A stretch of DNA of 64,000 nucleotides from a candidate division TM6 bacterium GW2011_GWF2_37_49 (GTDB taxonomy: Bacteria; Babelota; Babeliae; Babelales; RVW-14), in assembly GCA_000989955.1 (NCBI GenBank), contig LBTE01000001.1:270615-334614 (forward strand), in the 5' to 3' direction. Position 1 is the stretch's first letter, and the number at the start of each line of letters is the position of its first letter. This document shows positions 30,995-40,900 of this stretch, one piece after another. The position numbers and the translations under genes were made by a program. The notes under the pieces were generated by a model. It was not told the DNA's origin, made no database searches, and saw nothing but the letters and a program-made list of their open reading frames with translations.

Positions 30995-32860
30995 TTAATT
31001 GTACGGTATAGCTTCTCCACCAGTTTCTTTAATTAATGCTTTCAATACAGCCGAAGGCTCACTGCCCCAGTTGTTTAAAATAATTTCAAGTCCGCTGTTT
31101 TTTAAAACTGAATCATTTACCGCTTGAACAATCGCTTCTTCGATCCATTCGCGTTTGTTGCCAAAAGCACCACCTCCAATGAGAGTTAAAAATACTTTTT
31201 TCTTTCCAGCAACAATGGCCGCTTTCAGCGTAGATTCATACGTCCAATTCAAGATTAATTGTGCAATTTCATGCTTTTTGTCATCGCTCATACTTTTAAT
31301 TTCAGGGCACAAATCCTTCGCTTGCGTCAAATTAACAGCCGCTGCAAACACCTGGTTAACTGTTTGGCTTGGCTGATAAAAGTGTGTATAATAATAATTT
31401 TTGCTTTGAACAAACGTTACTTGAATATCTCGATGAAAACCTATCTTAAATTTATCTGCATTTTCATCTTTAATATTTTCAATACCGCTGCCGGCACCAG
31501 CTTCACCAGTGCCCCAAATATAGCCATTTTGTGTATTTACACCAAGCCCATCCAGCAAATTAAGCTGCATGTCAAAATCGTTATCATCGCGAATATTTGC
31601 TGTCTTCTGTTCTCGCTGTCTCCAGAGCATAAAGTTATTGTTGCGTTTTTCATCCTTCATAAAAAAATAAAAATGGCGCAGCACAAGTCCAGGAAATGCT
31701 GCAATTGACGCAGCCGGACCTTGAGTATTGTCTAAATAATAATAATTAAGATCTGGAAGCCAAGTGTACGTCGTTGATTCCAAGGCATTATAATTTGAAG
31801 CAACCTGAAAGACTGCGTCTTTGTTCTCTGGTTGTGCTTCTAAATATGTAACATCTAATTGTTTGCACTTTTTAGGAGATTTCGAATAAATTACGCTAAA
31901 TCTTATTTGGTTTATTGTACCTTTAAGCGCATCAGCCTTGGCCATTGCCTGTCGACGCAAATCACCAAGCGTCATAACCTCGAATCTGCCGCATCGGTAC
32001 AATTTATCATCAGCTCCATTGATCCAATAACAATTTTGAGCATCCTTCGATATTCGCGCCTTAATGACAACTTCGCTTGCTTTATATTTAAAATCCACTT
32101 CGGACATACCCATCAATTGATCAAAAAGACTTTCTCCCCAAACATCGGTTTTAACGATATAATTTTCGTCCGATTGTTGTGATGGCGCGGGGCTTTCACA
32201 AGAAAAACTCTTTTTCAAATCGCCAAGATTTTTAATAACTTTTGAAATAGAGTCTTTTATTCCATCAAGGCTAGATTTAAGAGCTGCAATCAACTTAATC
32301 AAATCGCCTTCCTGGAAAACTCTTTCGCCAGATTTTGATTCTGCGGCAGGCTTCAATCCCCACAAACTAGGCGATGGATGAATTAAATTATTTTCATTTT
32401 TGAATGGTTTTTTGTTAACCACATCAATGTAAGCGTTTTTGCTGGAATCCCAGAAATAAGCATATTTGTCTAGTTGACCCACATGATCTTTTGACAAATA
32501 TCCGATATAATAATCATAAACGTCTGTTCCAACCTTAGCGCTGGATAACGCAAAATCCCAATAAAATAAGCCTTGCGGAAGAACACGATTATCGATGCAT
32601 TTTACATATTCGAAATTAAAATTTTCAGGATTTTTTAAATCAATTTCGGGATATGCTTTATCCTTAATTTTAATAAACACGGTCACTAGTTTTTTATTAA
32701 GTATAAAATCTGGCACCACCAGCCGGGCATATACCCCGTCAGTCGCGCGTTTTGTGTCTACAACATACTGTTCGGGAATAGGTGTTAGATCAGCCAAACA
32801 AAAATGACCTGCAAAAAAAACACTCAAAAATAGCAACCCTTGCATATAATTAAACTTCAT
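30995..32860 (-). CDS. Secreted protein with macro-domain-like C-terminal region
   Basis: This 621-residue protein starts with a signal peptide (YMQGLLFLSVFFAGHFCLA). Residues 30-165 form an Ig-like or beta-rich region, and 180-215 a helical stretch. From about residue 350 the motifs FQVASNYNALES, DNTQGPAASIAAFPGLVLRHF (about 377-397), VNQVFAAAVNL and VFLTLIGGGAFGN (about 556-568) are arranged as in a poorly characterised macro-like family I recall, by memory only, from eukaryotes and some bacteria. Macro domains bind or hydrolyse ADP-ribose. Export of such a domain suggests action on a host. GAGAGGG precedes the ATG. A phosphatase pair lies upstream on the same strand. Confidence 0.6.
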   Translation of the reverse strand: MKFNYMQGLLFLSVFFAGHFCLADLTPIPEQYVVDTKRATDGVYARLVVPDFILNKKLVTVFIKIKDKAYPEIDLKNPENFNFEYVKCIDNRVLPQGLFYWDFALSSAKVGTDVYDYYIGYLSKDHVGQLDKYAYFWDSSKNAYIDVVNKKPFKNENNLIHPSPSLWGLKPAAESKSGERVFQEGDLIKLIAALKSSLDGIKDSISKVIKNLGDLKKSFSCESPAPSQQSDENYIVKTDVWGESLFDQLMGMSEVDFKYKASEVVIKARISKDAQNCYWINGADDKLYRCGRFEVMTLGDLRRQAMAKADALKGTINQIRFSVIYSKSPKKCKQLDVTYLEAQPENKDAVFQVASNYNALESTTYTWLPDLNYYYLDNTQGPAASIAAFPGLVLRHFYFFMKDEKRNNNFMLWRQREQKTANIRDDNDFDMQLNLLDGLGVNTQNGYIWGTGEAGAGSGIENIKDENADKFKIGFHRDIQVTFVQSKNYYYTHFYQPSQTVNQVFAAAVNLTQAKDLCPEIKSMSDDKKHEIAQLILNWTYESTLKAAIVAGKKKVFLTLIGGGAFGNKREWIEEAIVQAVNDSVLKNSGLEIILNNWGSEPSAVLKALIKETGGEAIPYN

Positions 32861-32923
32861 AAAAAACTACCCTCTCAGCGTTATCGATTTAGAAACATCT
32901 TTCGTTTTTTCAGCACCTTTTTT

Positions 32924-32978
32924 AGGGTAAAATGCCCATTCCATTTACAGCTAGCTTACAATCGTAGATTTACAAAAC
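32924..32978 (+). repeat. Dispersed intergenic repeat, copy 6 (right end only)
   Basis: AAAATGCCC, CATTTACAGCTAGCTT and CAATCGTAGATTTACA match the right ends of the long copies at 18315 and 30789. The left part is missing. Confidence 0.75.
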
Positions 32979-33005
32979 ATTGTTCTTAATTAAAATTGTA
33001 ACATA

Positions 33006-34733
33006 TTAACGATAAAAATTTAATTTATTCCATCCGACTCGTTCATGCAAATGCTTTATCAGATCGCTATAAACCTCGCCAGCTTTGATCGTTGGATTCA
33101 ACGTCTGGTAAAGCTGAACATCCGATATTAAGAGGTTTGCAGAATTAACCTCTGCCATCCGCACAAGTTTGGCATCAACTTGTGTATGTGGCGGTTTTTT
33201 CCAATAATTTATCGTCAATGGATCTTCGATAAATGAATGTATTTTGCTTCGCGCGATGGAAACATAATTTTTATCTAAGTTAAACATAATTCGCTTGTTA
33301 TGCTCAAATTCATAAGGCTTTAAGCGCCACTCATTCCAATTACTTCCAACAGAAATAATTGCAAAACAATCGTATGGAAGATTTATTTTTTCACCAACTG
33401 CAGACGAGGCTGCAGCAGTTGAAAATGTAAATACTGGATAAAAGGCCTTATTTTTGATAGGAAAACCATCCTCATTATTTTGTTCATTTTTATTCACAAC
33501 ATTACGCCAATGATCACCGTTTTGAGCAGATCCATCAACACGTTTATACAACTTCAAACCAAATGCATAGTGCTGATGACCTCTAAACAGTGCCTGAATG
33601 CCATAGTCTTTCATGAAATGATCAATAAACCCCATCGACGCCTGATATCCACGATTTTCGACAACTTTAATATTTTGCGTTGCCTTTAAATTTGGAGCAA
33701 GATCACACCAATTAAAACCAGCTTGAACGAAATCTGTTTTTGCAAGCATCGGACCAAACTTAGATTGGTGAAGTGTTTGTAAAAGTTTTATAGAATCGAA
33801 ACTTGAAACCATTTTACTAGAAATAGCGGTCGATTGCAGTTTCTCATAAAACTTATTTGAATTTTTAAGCAATGCGCTGGAATCATAAAGAGGTTCAACT
33901 CCACCGTGACAAAATTTCACAATTACATCATCACAAACAATATAAAGCGCATGAATCAACAAATCATAAAAACGACATAACAAAGGCTCAAGCTTTTCGA
34001 TCTGATGGCCATATTTTTTATTAAGCTCCAACCACATCGATGGTAGATACTTTGGATCATTTTTATTAAACGTCAGATCTTCGTGATTGCCGCGCAACAA
34101 AAACACTTTATTTTGGTTTTTTAGCTTCAAACGTATCAGAGTGTAAATAACATCCGGACTATATCCTCCACGATCAACATAATCACCTGTAAAAATCATA
34201 TAAAAATTAGGCCGCGTAATTGCAAAATCATCGTCCAAATAGCCTTTTATAACTAAACGCCACAAACTTCTGAGTAACGAATGCAAACTCCCATGAATAT
34301 CGCCCATCACAAAAAACTTTGTTTTAAATCTCTTTTTTTCTGGAATAAAAGACTGCATTTTTAGACTACTCAGCAACTTTGCGTCAGGATAGCTCTTTGC
34401 AACAACAAGCTTTTGAACGTACGGACAGACGTATTCGTTTTTATTTTTAAAATCAAATAAATCAGAATTTGCATCAGGAGCCATCTTAGGATTGACCCAT
34501 TTGTTGCGATTTGTAAAGCCATTTTTATCGATCTGATAATAGTTTATAAAATCTCTAAGAGCTCCCTTAAAATCATGTGCCGTAAGCTGAGTTTTAAACT
34601 TGCCAAGATCAGGTTCTTCAAGATTTTTGAAACAATCGATGGTCCAGGCAGATAGTGTTTCATGTTGATAGGCGCAAATAGATTGAAAAATAAATAGAAT
34701 AAAAAAATAACAATAAACAGCAACTTTCTTCAT
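33006..34733 (-). CDS. Secreted PPP-type metallophosphatase, copy A
   Basis: The 575-residue protein begins with a signal peptide (VAVYCYFFILFIFQSICA). The catalytic domain has the calcineurin-like metal ligands in order: MGDIHGSLHSLLR, TGDYVDRGGYSPDVI, LLRGNHEDLTFN, KFCHGGVEP and FRGHQHYAFG. The GDxHG, GDxVDRG and GNHE set is that of the PPP family, to which eukaryotic Ser/Thr protein phosphatases belong. An N-terminal extension of about 130 residues and a C-terminal tail of about 140 residues are not recognised. Its start codon overlaps the stop of copy B by one base, so translation is coupled. Confidence 0.82.
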   Translation of the reverse strand: MKKVAVYCYFFILFIFQSICAYQHETLSAWTIDCFKNLEEPDLGKFKTQLTAHDFKGALRDFINYYQIDKNGFTNRNKWVNPKMAPDANSDLFDFKNKNEYVCPYVQKLVVAKSYPDAKLLSSLKMQSFIPEKKRFKTKFFVMGDIHGSLHSLLRSLWRLVIKGYLDDDFAITRPNFYMIFTGDYVDRGGYSPDVIYTLIRLKLKNQNKVFLLRGNHEDLTFNKNDPKYLPSMWLELNKKYGHQIEKLEPLLCRFYDLLIHALYIVCDDVIVKFCHGGVEPLYDSSALLKNSNKFYEKLQSTAISSKMVSSFDSIKLLQTLHQSKFGPMLAKTDFVQAGFNWCDLAPNLKATQNIKVVENRGYQASMGFIDHFMKDYGIQALFRGHQHYAFGLKLYKRVDGSAQNGDHWRNVVNKNEQNNEDGFPIKNKAFYPVFTFSTAAASSAVGEKINLPYDCFAIISVGSNWNEWRLKPYEFEHNKRIMFNLDKNYVSIARSKIHSFIEDPLTINYWKKPPHTQVDAKLVRMAEVNSANLLISDVQLYQTLNPTIKAGEVYSDLIKHLHERVGWNKLNFYR

Positions 34734-36154
34734 TAACCAATATCCTTCCCTTTTATGGTTCTAACTCCATGTTTAATATTTGATCCGCCTTTTTTATCAA
34801 ATATTACGAGTTTTCGACGCTTATCCTCAATCAGTTTTCGCTGAGAATGTATCGAAGATACACCTAAAACAATTTCTTCTTGCGCTTCAAATGACTTTTT
34901 TAACAATTCTTCATAAATTATAGATTTCGGAGGAATTTCACTCCAATTTATTTTAAACAAATCATCAGTCTCAAAATCAGCCTTTGTTATCGACACAAAC
35001 TTATCATCTCTGCTATCCGGCAAAAGATATTCATAGACTCCTAGCTTCCAATTTTTTAATTTATCAGCTGTTGTTAAAATCCCCAAACAATCGTATGGCA
35101 ATGTCCCTATCTCTGCTGCTGTAGAAAACGTAAAAATAGGCCATTTTACTTGTGATAATAAAAATTCACTATCATTTCGAATAAAGTCAGACCAGTGACG
35201 TTCACCTCCTATTTTCATGCCAAAAAATGAATGTTGATGTCCTCTAAAAATGGCTCCAATTCCATAATCTGCAAATTCTGCGACGGCACAATCACAACCA
35301 ACATATGGTCGCAATGTATCAGGATTTTGACCATATGATTCAGCTTCTTCTAAAAAATCCATCAAATTAAAACAATTATTTATGCCCATATCTTCTGGAA
35401 AAATTCGCATACTATGTGTCCCTTCAAGAAGCTCTTCTTCCAAAAAAATCTTTAAAGCTTCCTTCAATGAAGGCTCTATGCCTCCGTGACAAAATTGTAC
35501 AAAACTCGCATCCGCTCCTGAGCCAACAAACAAAGCATACGGCAGATATTTATAAAAATTATCATTAACTTCAGTCAAAGAGCATATTGTTTTTGCCTGT
35601 AACTCATCAAAAAATCCATACGCCATATTCATAGTTGTATTTTCGTGATTGCCCCTGAGTAAAAATACCTTATCCCAATTCATCATTTTTAAGTCAATGA
35701 GCGTCGCTAATACCTCTACACTACAAGGGCCACGATCAACGTAGTCACCCAAAAATATTAAATAAAAATTTTTTTTAATTATTTTTAAATTATTATTTAA
35801 TGTTTTAAGAAAAACTAATCTCCATAAATTACGCAAAAGAGAATGAATGCTCCCATGAATATCACCAATTATACAAACATTACTGCCAGTCGGAATTTTA
35901 ATTTTTTGTATAAAGCCTCTGTTTGCGTCACTATCATCTACATCTAAACTGCTTATAAGCTGAAACATGCGCATCTTACTACGAAATTGCTTGCTTGAGA
36001 TAGCTGAAGTCGCACTATAAATACCTGGTAATGCAACATACTCTTTGTGTTTTGTAAAGCATGACTTGGTCCATTTAGCTAGATTGCATTTTAAATCAAA
36101 TAAACTTGAAGCAATAAACAAAAAAATACAAAACGTTTTTGACATAAATCTCAT
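34733..36154 (-). CDS. Secreted PPP-type metallophosphatase, copy B
   Basis: This paralogue of copy A has a signal peptide (KTFCIFLFIASSLFDLKC) and the motifs IGDIHGSIHSLLRNLWRLV, LGDYVDRGPCSVEVLATL, LLRGNHENTTMN, QFCHGGIEPS and FRGHQHSFFG. All PPP metal ligands are present. It lacks most of the N-terminal extension of copy A. I start at ATG 36154 because GGAGAGG lies six bases upstream; an ATG at 36175 lacks such a site. The pair follows the cyclase gene by about 45 bp on the same strand. The substrate may be a host phosphoprotein, but this is inference. Confidence 0.82.
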   Translation of the reverse strand: MRFMSKTFCIFLFIASSLFDLKCNLAKWTKSCFTKHKEYVALPGIYSATSAISSKQFRSKMRMFQLISSLDVDDSDANRGFIQKIKIPTGSNVCIIGDIHGSIHSLLRNLWRLVFLKTLNNNLKIIKKNFYLIFLGDYVDRGPCSVEVLATLIDLKMMNWDKVFLLRGNHENTTMNMAYGFFDELQAKTICSLTEVNDNFYKYLPYALFVGSGADASFVQFCHGGIEPSLKEALKIFLEEELLEGTHSMRIFPEDMGINNCFNLMDFLEEAESYGQNPDTLRPYVGCDCAVAEFADYGIGAIFRGHQHSFFGMKIGGERHWSDFIRNDSEFLLSQVKWPIFTFSTAAEIGTLPYDCLGILTTADKLKNWKLGVYEYLLPDSRDDKFVSITKADFETDDLFKINWSEIPPKSIIYEELLKKSFEAQEEIVLGVSSIHSQRKLIEDKRRKLVIFDKKGGSNIKHGVRTIKGKDIG

Positions 36155-36198
36155 AGGATCCCTCTCCAATTTCACTTTAGATTTATACCGAGCTTAAT

Positions 36199-36834
36199 TT
36201 ATAACCAGTCAATCAAAACAGCACGTGTAGGTGCAGCCTCTAAACCATTTAATTTAATAGGTAAACACGATAAAAAATAAATACCAGGCAAAACATCTTT
36301 TAATCGTAGGCCTTCAATAATAACAATATCGACCTCAAGTAGAGCTTTGTGCGTTTCATGGCCTGGCTGCCCACGCTCTATTCCAAGATAGTCTATTCCA
36401 ACCGCTTTTATACCATTTGATGCTAAAAATAAAGCAGCGTCAGCGTCAAGATAAATAAAATCAACGCTAGCCCTTGCGCAACAATCTAATAAACTGTTTT
36501 TTGTCTTTAATAAAATTATTTCACCAGAATCAATCGAAAGATTGATAAGGTCCGACTTGGTAATTTTGCACTGCACATTGGTCAAGTCCAATACTCTGCA
36601 CTGACCAATAAAACTGGACAATGGCAAATCATCTAAATATTTACCTTTTTCTAAAAAATGAGCCGGCGCATCAACATGCGTACCTGTGTGTGTTGTAAGC
36701 AAAATATCGTGCTCTCTGGCACTATTTTTCACGATTGTTTTTGTTGGCACAAACTCAACTTTGGCTTGGTCTTTGTACTCAGTCATACCAGGCTTTATTG
36801 GCCAGCTGATATCAATTATTTTAAAAGACTTCAT
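36199..36834 (-). CDS. Cyclase-family metal-dependent hydrolase (kynurenine formamidase-like)
   Basis: The 211-residue protein has the family metal motif TTHTGTHVDAPAHF near residue 48, a DISWPIKPGMTEY N-terminus, and a C-terminal EGLRL...LPGIYFLSCLPIKLNG block. Members hydrolyse N-formylkynurenine or related amides; the true substrate here is unknown. It overlaps the gnd-like gene by 4 bp (ATGA), so the two are coupled. It is the intact relative of the frameshifted gene at 10829-11553. Confidence 0.85.
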   Translation of the reverse strand: MKSFKIIDISWPIKPGMTEYKDQAKVEFVPTKTIVKNSAREHDILLTTHTGTHVDAPAHFLEKGKYLDDLPLSSFIGQCRVLDLTNVQCKITKSDLINLSIDSGEIILLKTKNSLLDCCARASVDFIYLDADAALFLASNGIKAVGIDYLGIERGQPGHETHKALLEVDIVIIEGLRLKDVLPGIYFLSCLPIKLNGLEAAPTRAVLIDWL

Positions 36835-37733
36835 TCTTCACCATTTTTTTTAAATGGATGACCACCAAATTGATTTCTTAGCAACGCCACAATTTTAGTA
36901 GCATAATTGCCACCAGTTTTGCGAGACAATGCTCTAATTTCTAGCGCACGCTCTATCAGATCGACGGGTACATATTTATTTTTTGCTTCATCAATTGTCC
37001 ATCGGCCAGTTTTGTTTTCACCAATCTGTCCGGAGATATCGCTAAAATTTTGATCTTTAATAAAAACATTGTGAGACAGATCAAGAATCCATGATCTGAT
37101 GATTGATCCATGATTCCAAACATCGCAAACCTTAGCCAAATCAAGATCTTTATATTCACCCTCTTTTAAAAGATGGAAGCCCTCGGCATACGATTGAAGC
37201 AGTGCATACTCAATTCCGTTGTGCACCATCTTAACGTAATGTCCCGCTCCAGCAGGCCCCATGTACGCATACCCACCTGAAGTTGCCAACACTTTAAAAA
37301 TTGGCTCTAATTTATCAAAAACATTTTTATCACAACCAATCATCAAAGAGAAGCCCAACTCCTTGCCCTGAACTCCGCCCGAAGTTCCACAATCAACAAA
37401 ATTAATTTGTTTTTCTTTTAACATTTTATAGCGACGCACTGAATCGTGAAAATGGCTATTGCCACCGTCAACAAGAATATCGCCTGGTTTCAAAACATTG
37501 ATTAACTGGTTGATAACGCTATCCACAGCATCGCCTGCCGGAATCATTAGCCAAAAAATACTTGCGTGCTGCGCTAATTCTTGAACTGCGAAAACTACTT
37601 TTACACCGATACCTGATGCCAATTTTAAATTATTTGAATCCGTATCAAAACCCCAAACCTCATGTCCTCCGCTGATAAGTCTGAACGCAACGGCATGCCC
37701 CATGCGACCCAAACCAATAACACAAATTTTCAT
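36831..37733 (-). CDS. gnd: 6-phosphogluconate dehydrogenase, short (decarboxylating) form
   Basis: This enzyme oxidises 6-phosphogluconate to ribulose 5-phosphate with release of CO2. The N-terminal Rossmann motif is CVIGLGRMGHAVAFRL. LVDGGNSHFHDSVRRY, DCGTSGGVQGKELGFSLMIG and KMVHNGIEYALLQSYAEGF follow, with the family catalytic Lys. At 300 residues it belongs to the short, typically NAD-linked group rather than the 470-residue form. AGGAT precedes the ATG. The overlapping cyclase suggests shared expression, not a known shared pathway. Confidence 0.9.
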   Translation of the reverse strand: MKICVIGLGRMGHAVAFRLISGGHEVWGFDTDSNNLKLASGIGVKVVFAVQELAQHASIFWLMIPAGDAVDSVINQLINVLKPGDILVDGGNSHFHDSVRRYKMLKEKQINFVDCGTSGGVQGKELGFSLMIGCDKNVFDKLEPIFKVLATSGGYAYMGPAGAGHYVKMVHNGIEYALLQSYAEGFHLLKEGEYKDLDLAKVCDVWNHGSIIRSWILDLSHNVFIKDQNFSDISGQIGENKTGRWTIDEAKNKYVPVDLIERALEIRALSRKTGGNYATKIVALLRNQFGGHPFKKNGEE

Positions 37734-37746
37734 TTAATATCCTAAT

Positions 37747-37840
37747 GCCACTTTTTGCAATTTTCCAAAAAATCATCTAAAACTCACGATCCAATCAGTG
37801 CCAGCAGCTCGCGTCTAAAAACTTATCAATTTCTTTGCAC
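37747..37840 (-). repeat. Dispersed intergenic repeat, copy 7
   Basis: On the minus strand: AAATTGATAAGTTTTTAGAC, CACTGATTGGATCGTGAG and AAAATTGCAAAAAGTGGCA. It lies between the 3' end of the first beta-propeller gene and the start of gnd. Confidence 0.65.
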
Positions 37841-37911
37841 GCTGCATACGATCAAACATTTAAACAACAATGGTTGATGTAAAGCCCTAAATATCGCATC
37901 GTTGACTTTGT

Positions 37912-40900
37912 TTAATTTACACAATCATAATTTATTAATCCATCTACCAAAATATTTGATCCAGCCAAGAGATTTACTGTCGCATCATAGTTGGCACCAA
38001 GAGATGAATTGCCAAATCCAACCCCATTTGATATTGCTTGGACTGAGCTGTTTGGAATATAGTTGACTTTAAACACCTGTAATGCGTAATATACTCCATT
38101 AGTCACCGCGATAAATTTGCCATCAGATGACCATGACACAGCAAGAGGCATGCCTACAGTTGATGAATTTCCAACTGGTATTGGATTCCTATTTCCTACA
38201 AATGAAAATATTTGAAAGGTGCTAGACGCTTCATTACTCACAGCTAAAAACATTCCATCTGGGGACCATGATACAGATCTTGGTAAAAGACCTGTTAATA
38301 CATGTCCAACTAGGATGGGACTTCCATATCCATTAAATGAAAATATTTTTAATGTATTATTATCAAAATTAACAGCAGCAATGAATCGTCCATCAGGTGA
38401 CCATGATACAGATTGTGGATTACTTAAAATTGAATCCGAGATACCAACCAGCACAGGGTTTTCGGCTTCGTTGAATGAATATATTTGTAGTGTATCAGAA
38501 TTAATAACTGCAAGAAATCTTCCGTCTGGCGACCAGGATGCGGATATTGGAATATTTAAAACACCAACGGTTCCAACTAGTATAGGATCTCCATTAAACG
38601 AAAATATTTGCAAACTATCAAAATCAACAACAGCTAAAAACATTCCATCTGGAGACCATGATACAGATCTTGGTAAAAGACCTGTTAATGCATTTCCAAC
38701 TAGGATGGGACTTCCATATCCATTAAATGAAAATATTTTTAATGTATTATTATCAAAATTAACAGCAGCAATGAATCGTCCATCAGGGGACCATGATACA
38801 GATCTTGGGCTATTTAACCCGCCAATGCTTCCAACTAACGTTGGATTACCTGTATTATCAAAATAAAATATTTGCAATGTATTGGAAAGTTGATTTATTA
38901 CAGCAATAAATCGTAAATCTGGCGACCAGGATGCGGATATTGGAACCATGTTTGTGCCAGCTATGCCAACTTGAGTTAATACTGCAGGATCTTGAATTTG
39001 AAAAATTTGAAATATGTTTAACATGCTATCAGAAACCGCAATACAATCACTATCAGGACAAAATGAAAGAGATGAGGGCCCTTTCTGAGTGGATATTTTT
39101 GTGCTTTCTTGAGATAGAAGGCCTGATGCATTTGGTGAAAATGCATGCAATGTATTGTCTCCAGGGTTTACTGCTGCAATAAAATTGCCTGCACGAGACC
39201 AGGATACTGAAGTTGCAATATTTCCAACTATTGGATTATTACCAGTACTTGCGTTATTGTAAGCTTGAATTAAGTTATCTAATCCATTAAATGTATAGAT
39301 TTGCAGCGAATTGCTAAGTGAGCTAGCAATTGCTATGGACCTCCCATCTGGCGACCATGATACTGATGTTGGATAGCGTAATGTTGTAGTTGAGCTAACA
39401 GGACTTGGATTTGTAAAACCGTCAAAGCTAAATATTTTGAGTTGCCATGGATAATTATAATTAATAACAGCTATAAAATTGCCATCGGGTGCCCAAGATA
39501 CAGATTTAGGAGAGCTTAATCCTGAGAATGAGACTCCAACATAAATAGGCGTTCCCCCATTAAACGAAAAAATTTGTAATGTATTGGCATCTTCACCGAC
39601 TACAGCAATATAATTTTCTGCATGGGCCCATGCTACTGACACTGGAGCATATCCTTGAGCAGTACTACCAACTGAGCTTGGCACCCCTGAGCCATTAACC
39701 GAAAAAACTTCCAATGTATTTGAAGATTGGCCAACTACGGCAATATAATTTCCCGGAGACCATGATACGGATATTGGTGTGTAGGCTGGGGTGATGCTTC
39801 CACCAACAACAGCACTTGGAACTCCTGCGCCATCAACTGAAAATATTTGCAATATGTTTGGTGAATATCCAACTACAACAACATAATTGCTGGACGACCA
39901 TGATACAGAAGCTCCTGTGCTGCCTGTCCCTATAGTTGCGCTGCCTGCAAGAGTTAATGCGCTTACTCCATCAAACGCAAAAATTTGTAGAGCATCTGAC
40001 CCTGAAGAATTATTAACTACTGCGACGAAATCTCCATCTGGAGACCATGATACTGAGTATGGCATATTTCCGGTAGCGGTTGCATCTATTTGATCTATCA
40101 TGCTTTGATTATAAAATTGTAAAAATTGTAAAGTATTTGAAGAATAGTTAACAACCCCAAGAGAACTTCCATCCGAAGACCATGCTGATGAGATCGGTGT
40201 ATGATCTGTCGGAATGGCATTAAGAAGTGTTAATACTTCATTTGCATCAAAAGAAAATATTTGTAATGTGTTCGAATTACTATTTGCAACTGATAAAAAA
40301 AGTCCGTTTGATGCCCACGACACTGATGTCGGTGTAATATTTGTTAGCTGGTCTGCTATCTCTGTTGGACTGCTAAATCCATCAAATGCAAAAATGAGTA
40401 ACTTGTCTGATCCTGAACTTGTAACTGCTAAATACCTATCCCCTGGCGCCCAGGCAACAGATGAGGGGAATTGTTCAGCGATAACATCATCTCCAACCTG
40501 TGATAACGTATCTGCTTTAAAAATTTGCAAAGTATTTGAATCATAATTTGTTACTGCAATATATTTGCCGTACGTAGACCATGCAACACATGATGGATTT
40601 GAGCCAGTTGTTTGGCTTACAGAAATAGAAGGCGTAGCCGATCCAGTGAAATTAAATACTTTGACAGTGTTGTCTCCAGCGTTAGCAACTGCCAGCTGAG
40701 TGCTTGTGTTTGACCAAGAAACCGCAACGGGTTCGGATCCTGTTACAACATCTCCTCCAATTTGTGTATATAAAACTGAATCAAAAATTTGTAGCGTATT
40801 TGATTGCTTATTAACAACTGCCAAATAATTTCCATCTGGAGAATAAGCAATTTGAGACGGTAAATTTCCAGTACTAATATTGTTCCCTGTATCAGAAAGA

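Noticed and set aside
30789-30995. 68-codon minus-strand frame just downstream of the macro-like gene
   Set aside because: It lies wholly inside a dispersed intergenic repeat whose other long copy does not keep the frame.
38219-38866. 215-codon plus-strand frame in the beta-propeller gene
   Set aside because: It is antisense to the blade repeats and is open only because the repeat codons are biased; it has no start signal.
38000-40900. Regularly spaced similar sequences resembling an array such as CRISPR
   Set aside because: The periodicity encodes beta-propeller blades in one long frame; units are too long and diverged for CRISPR repeats.
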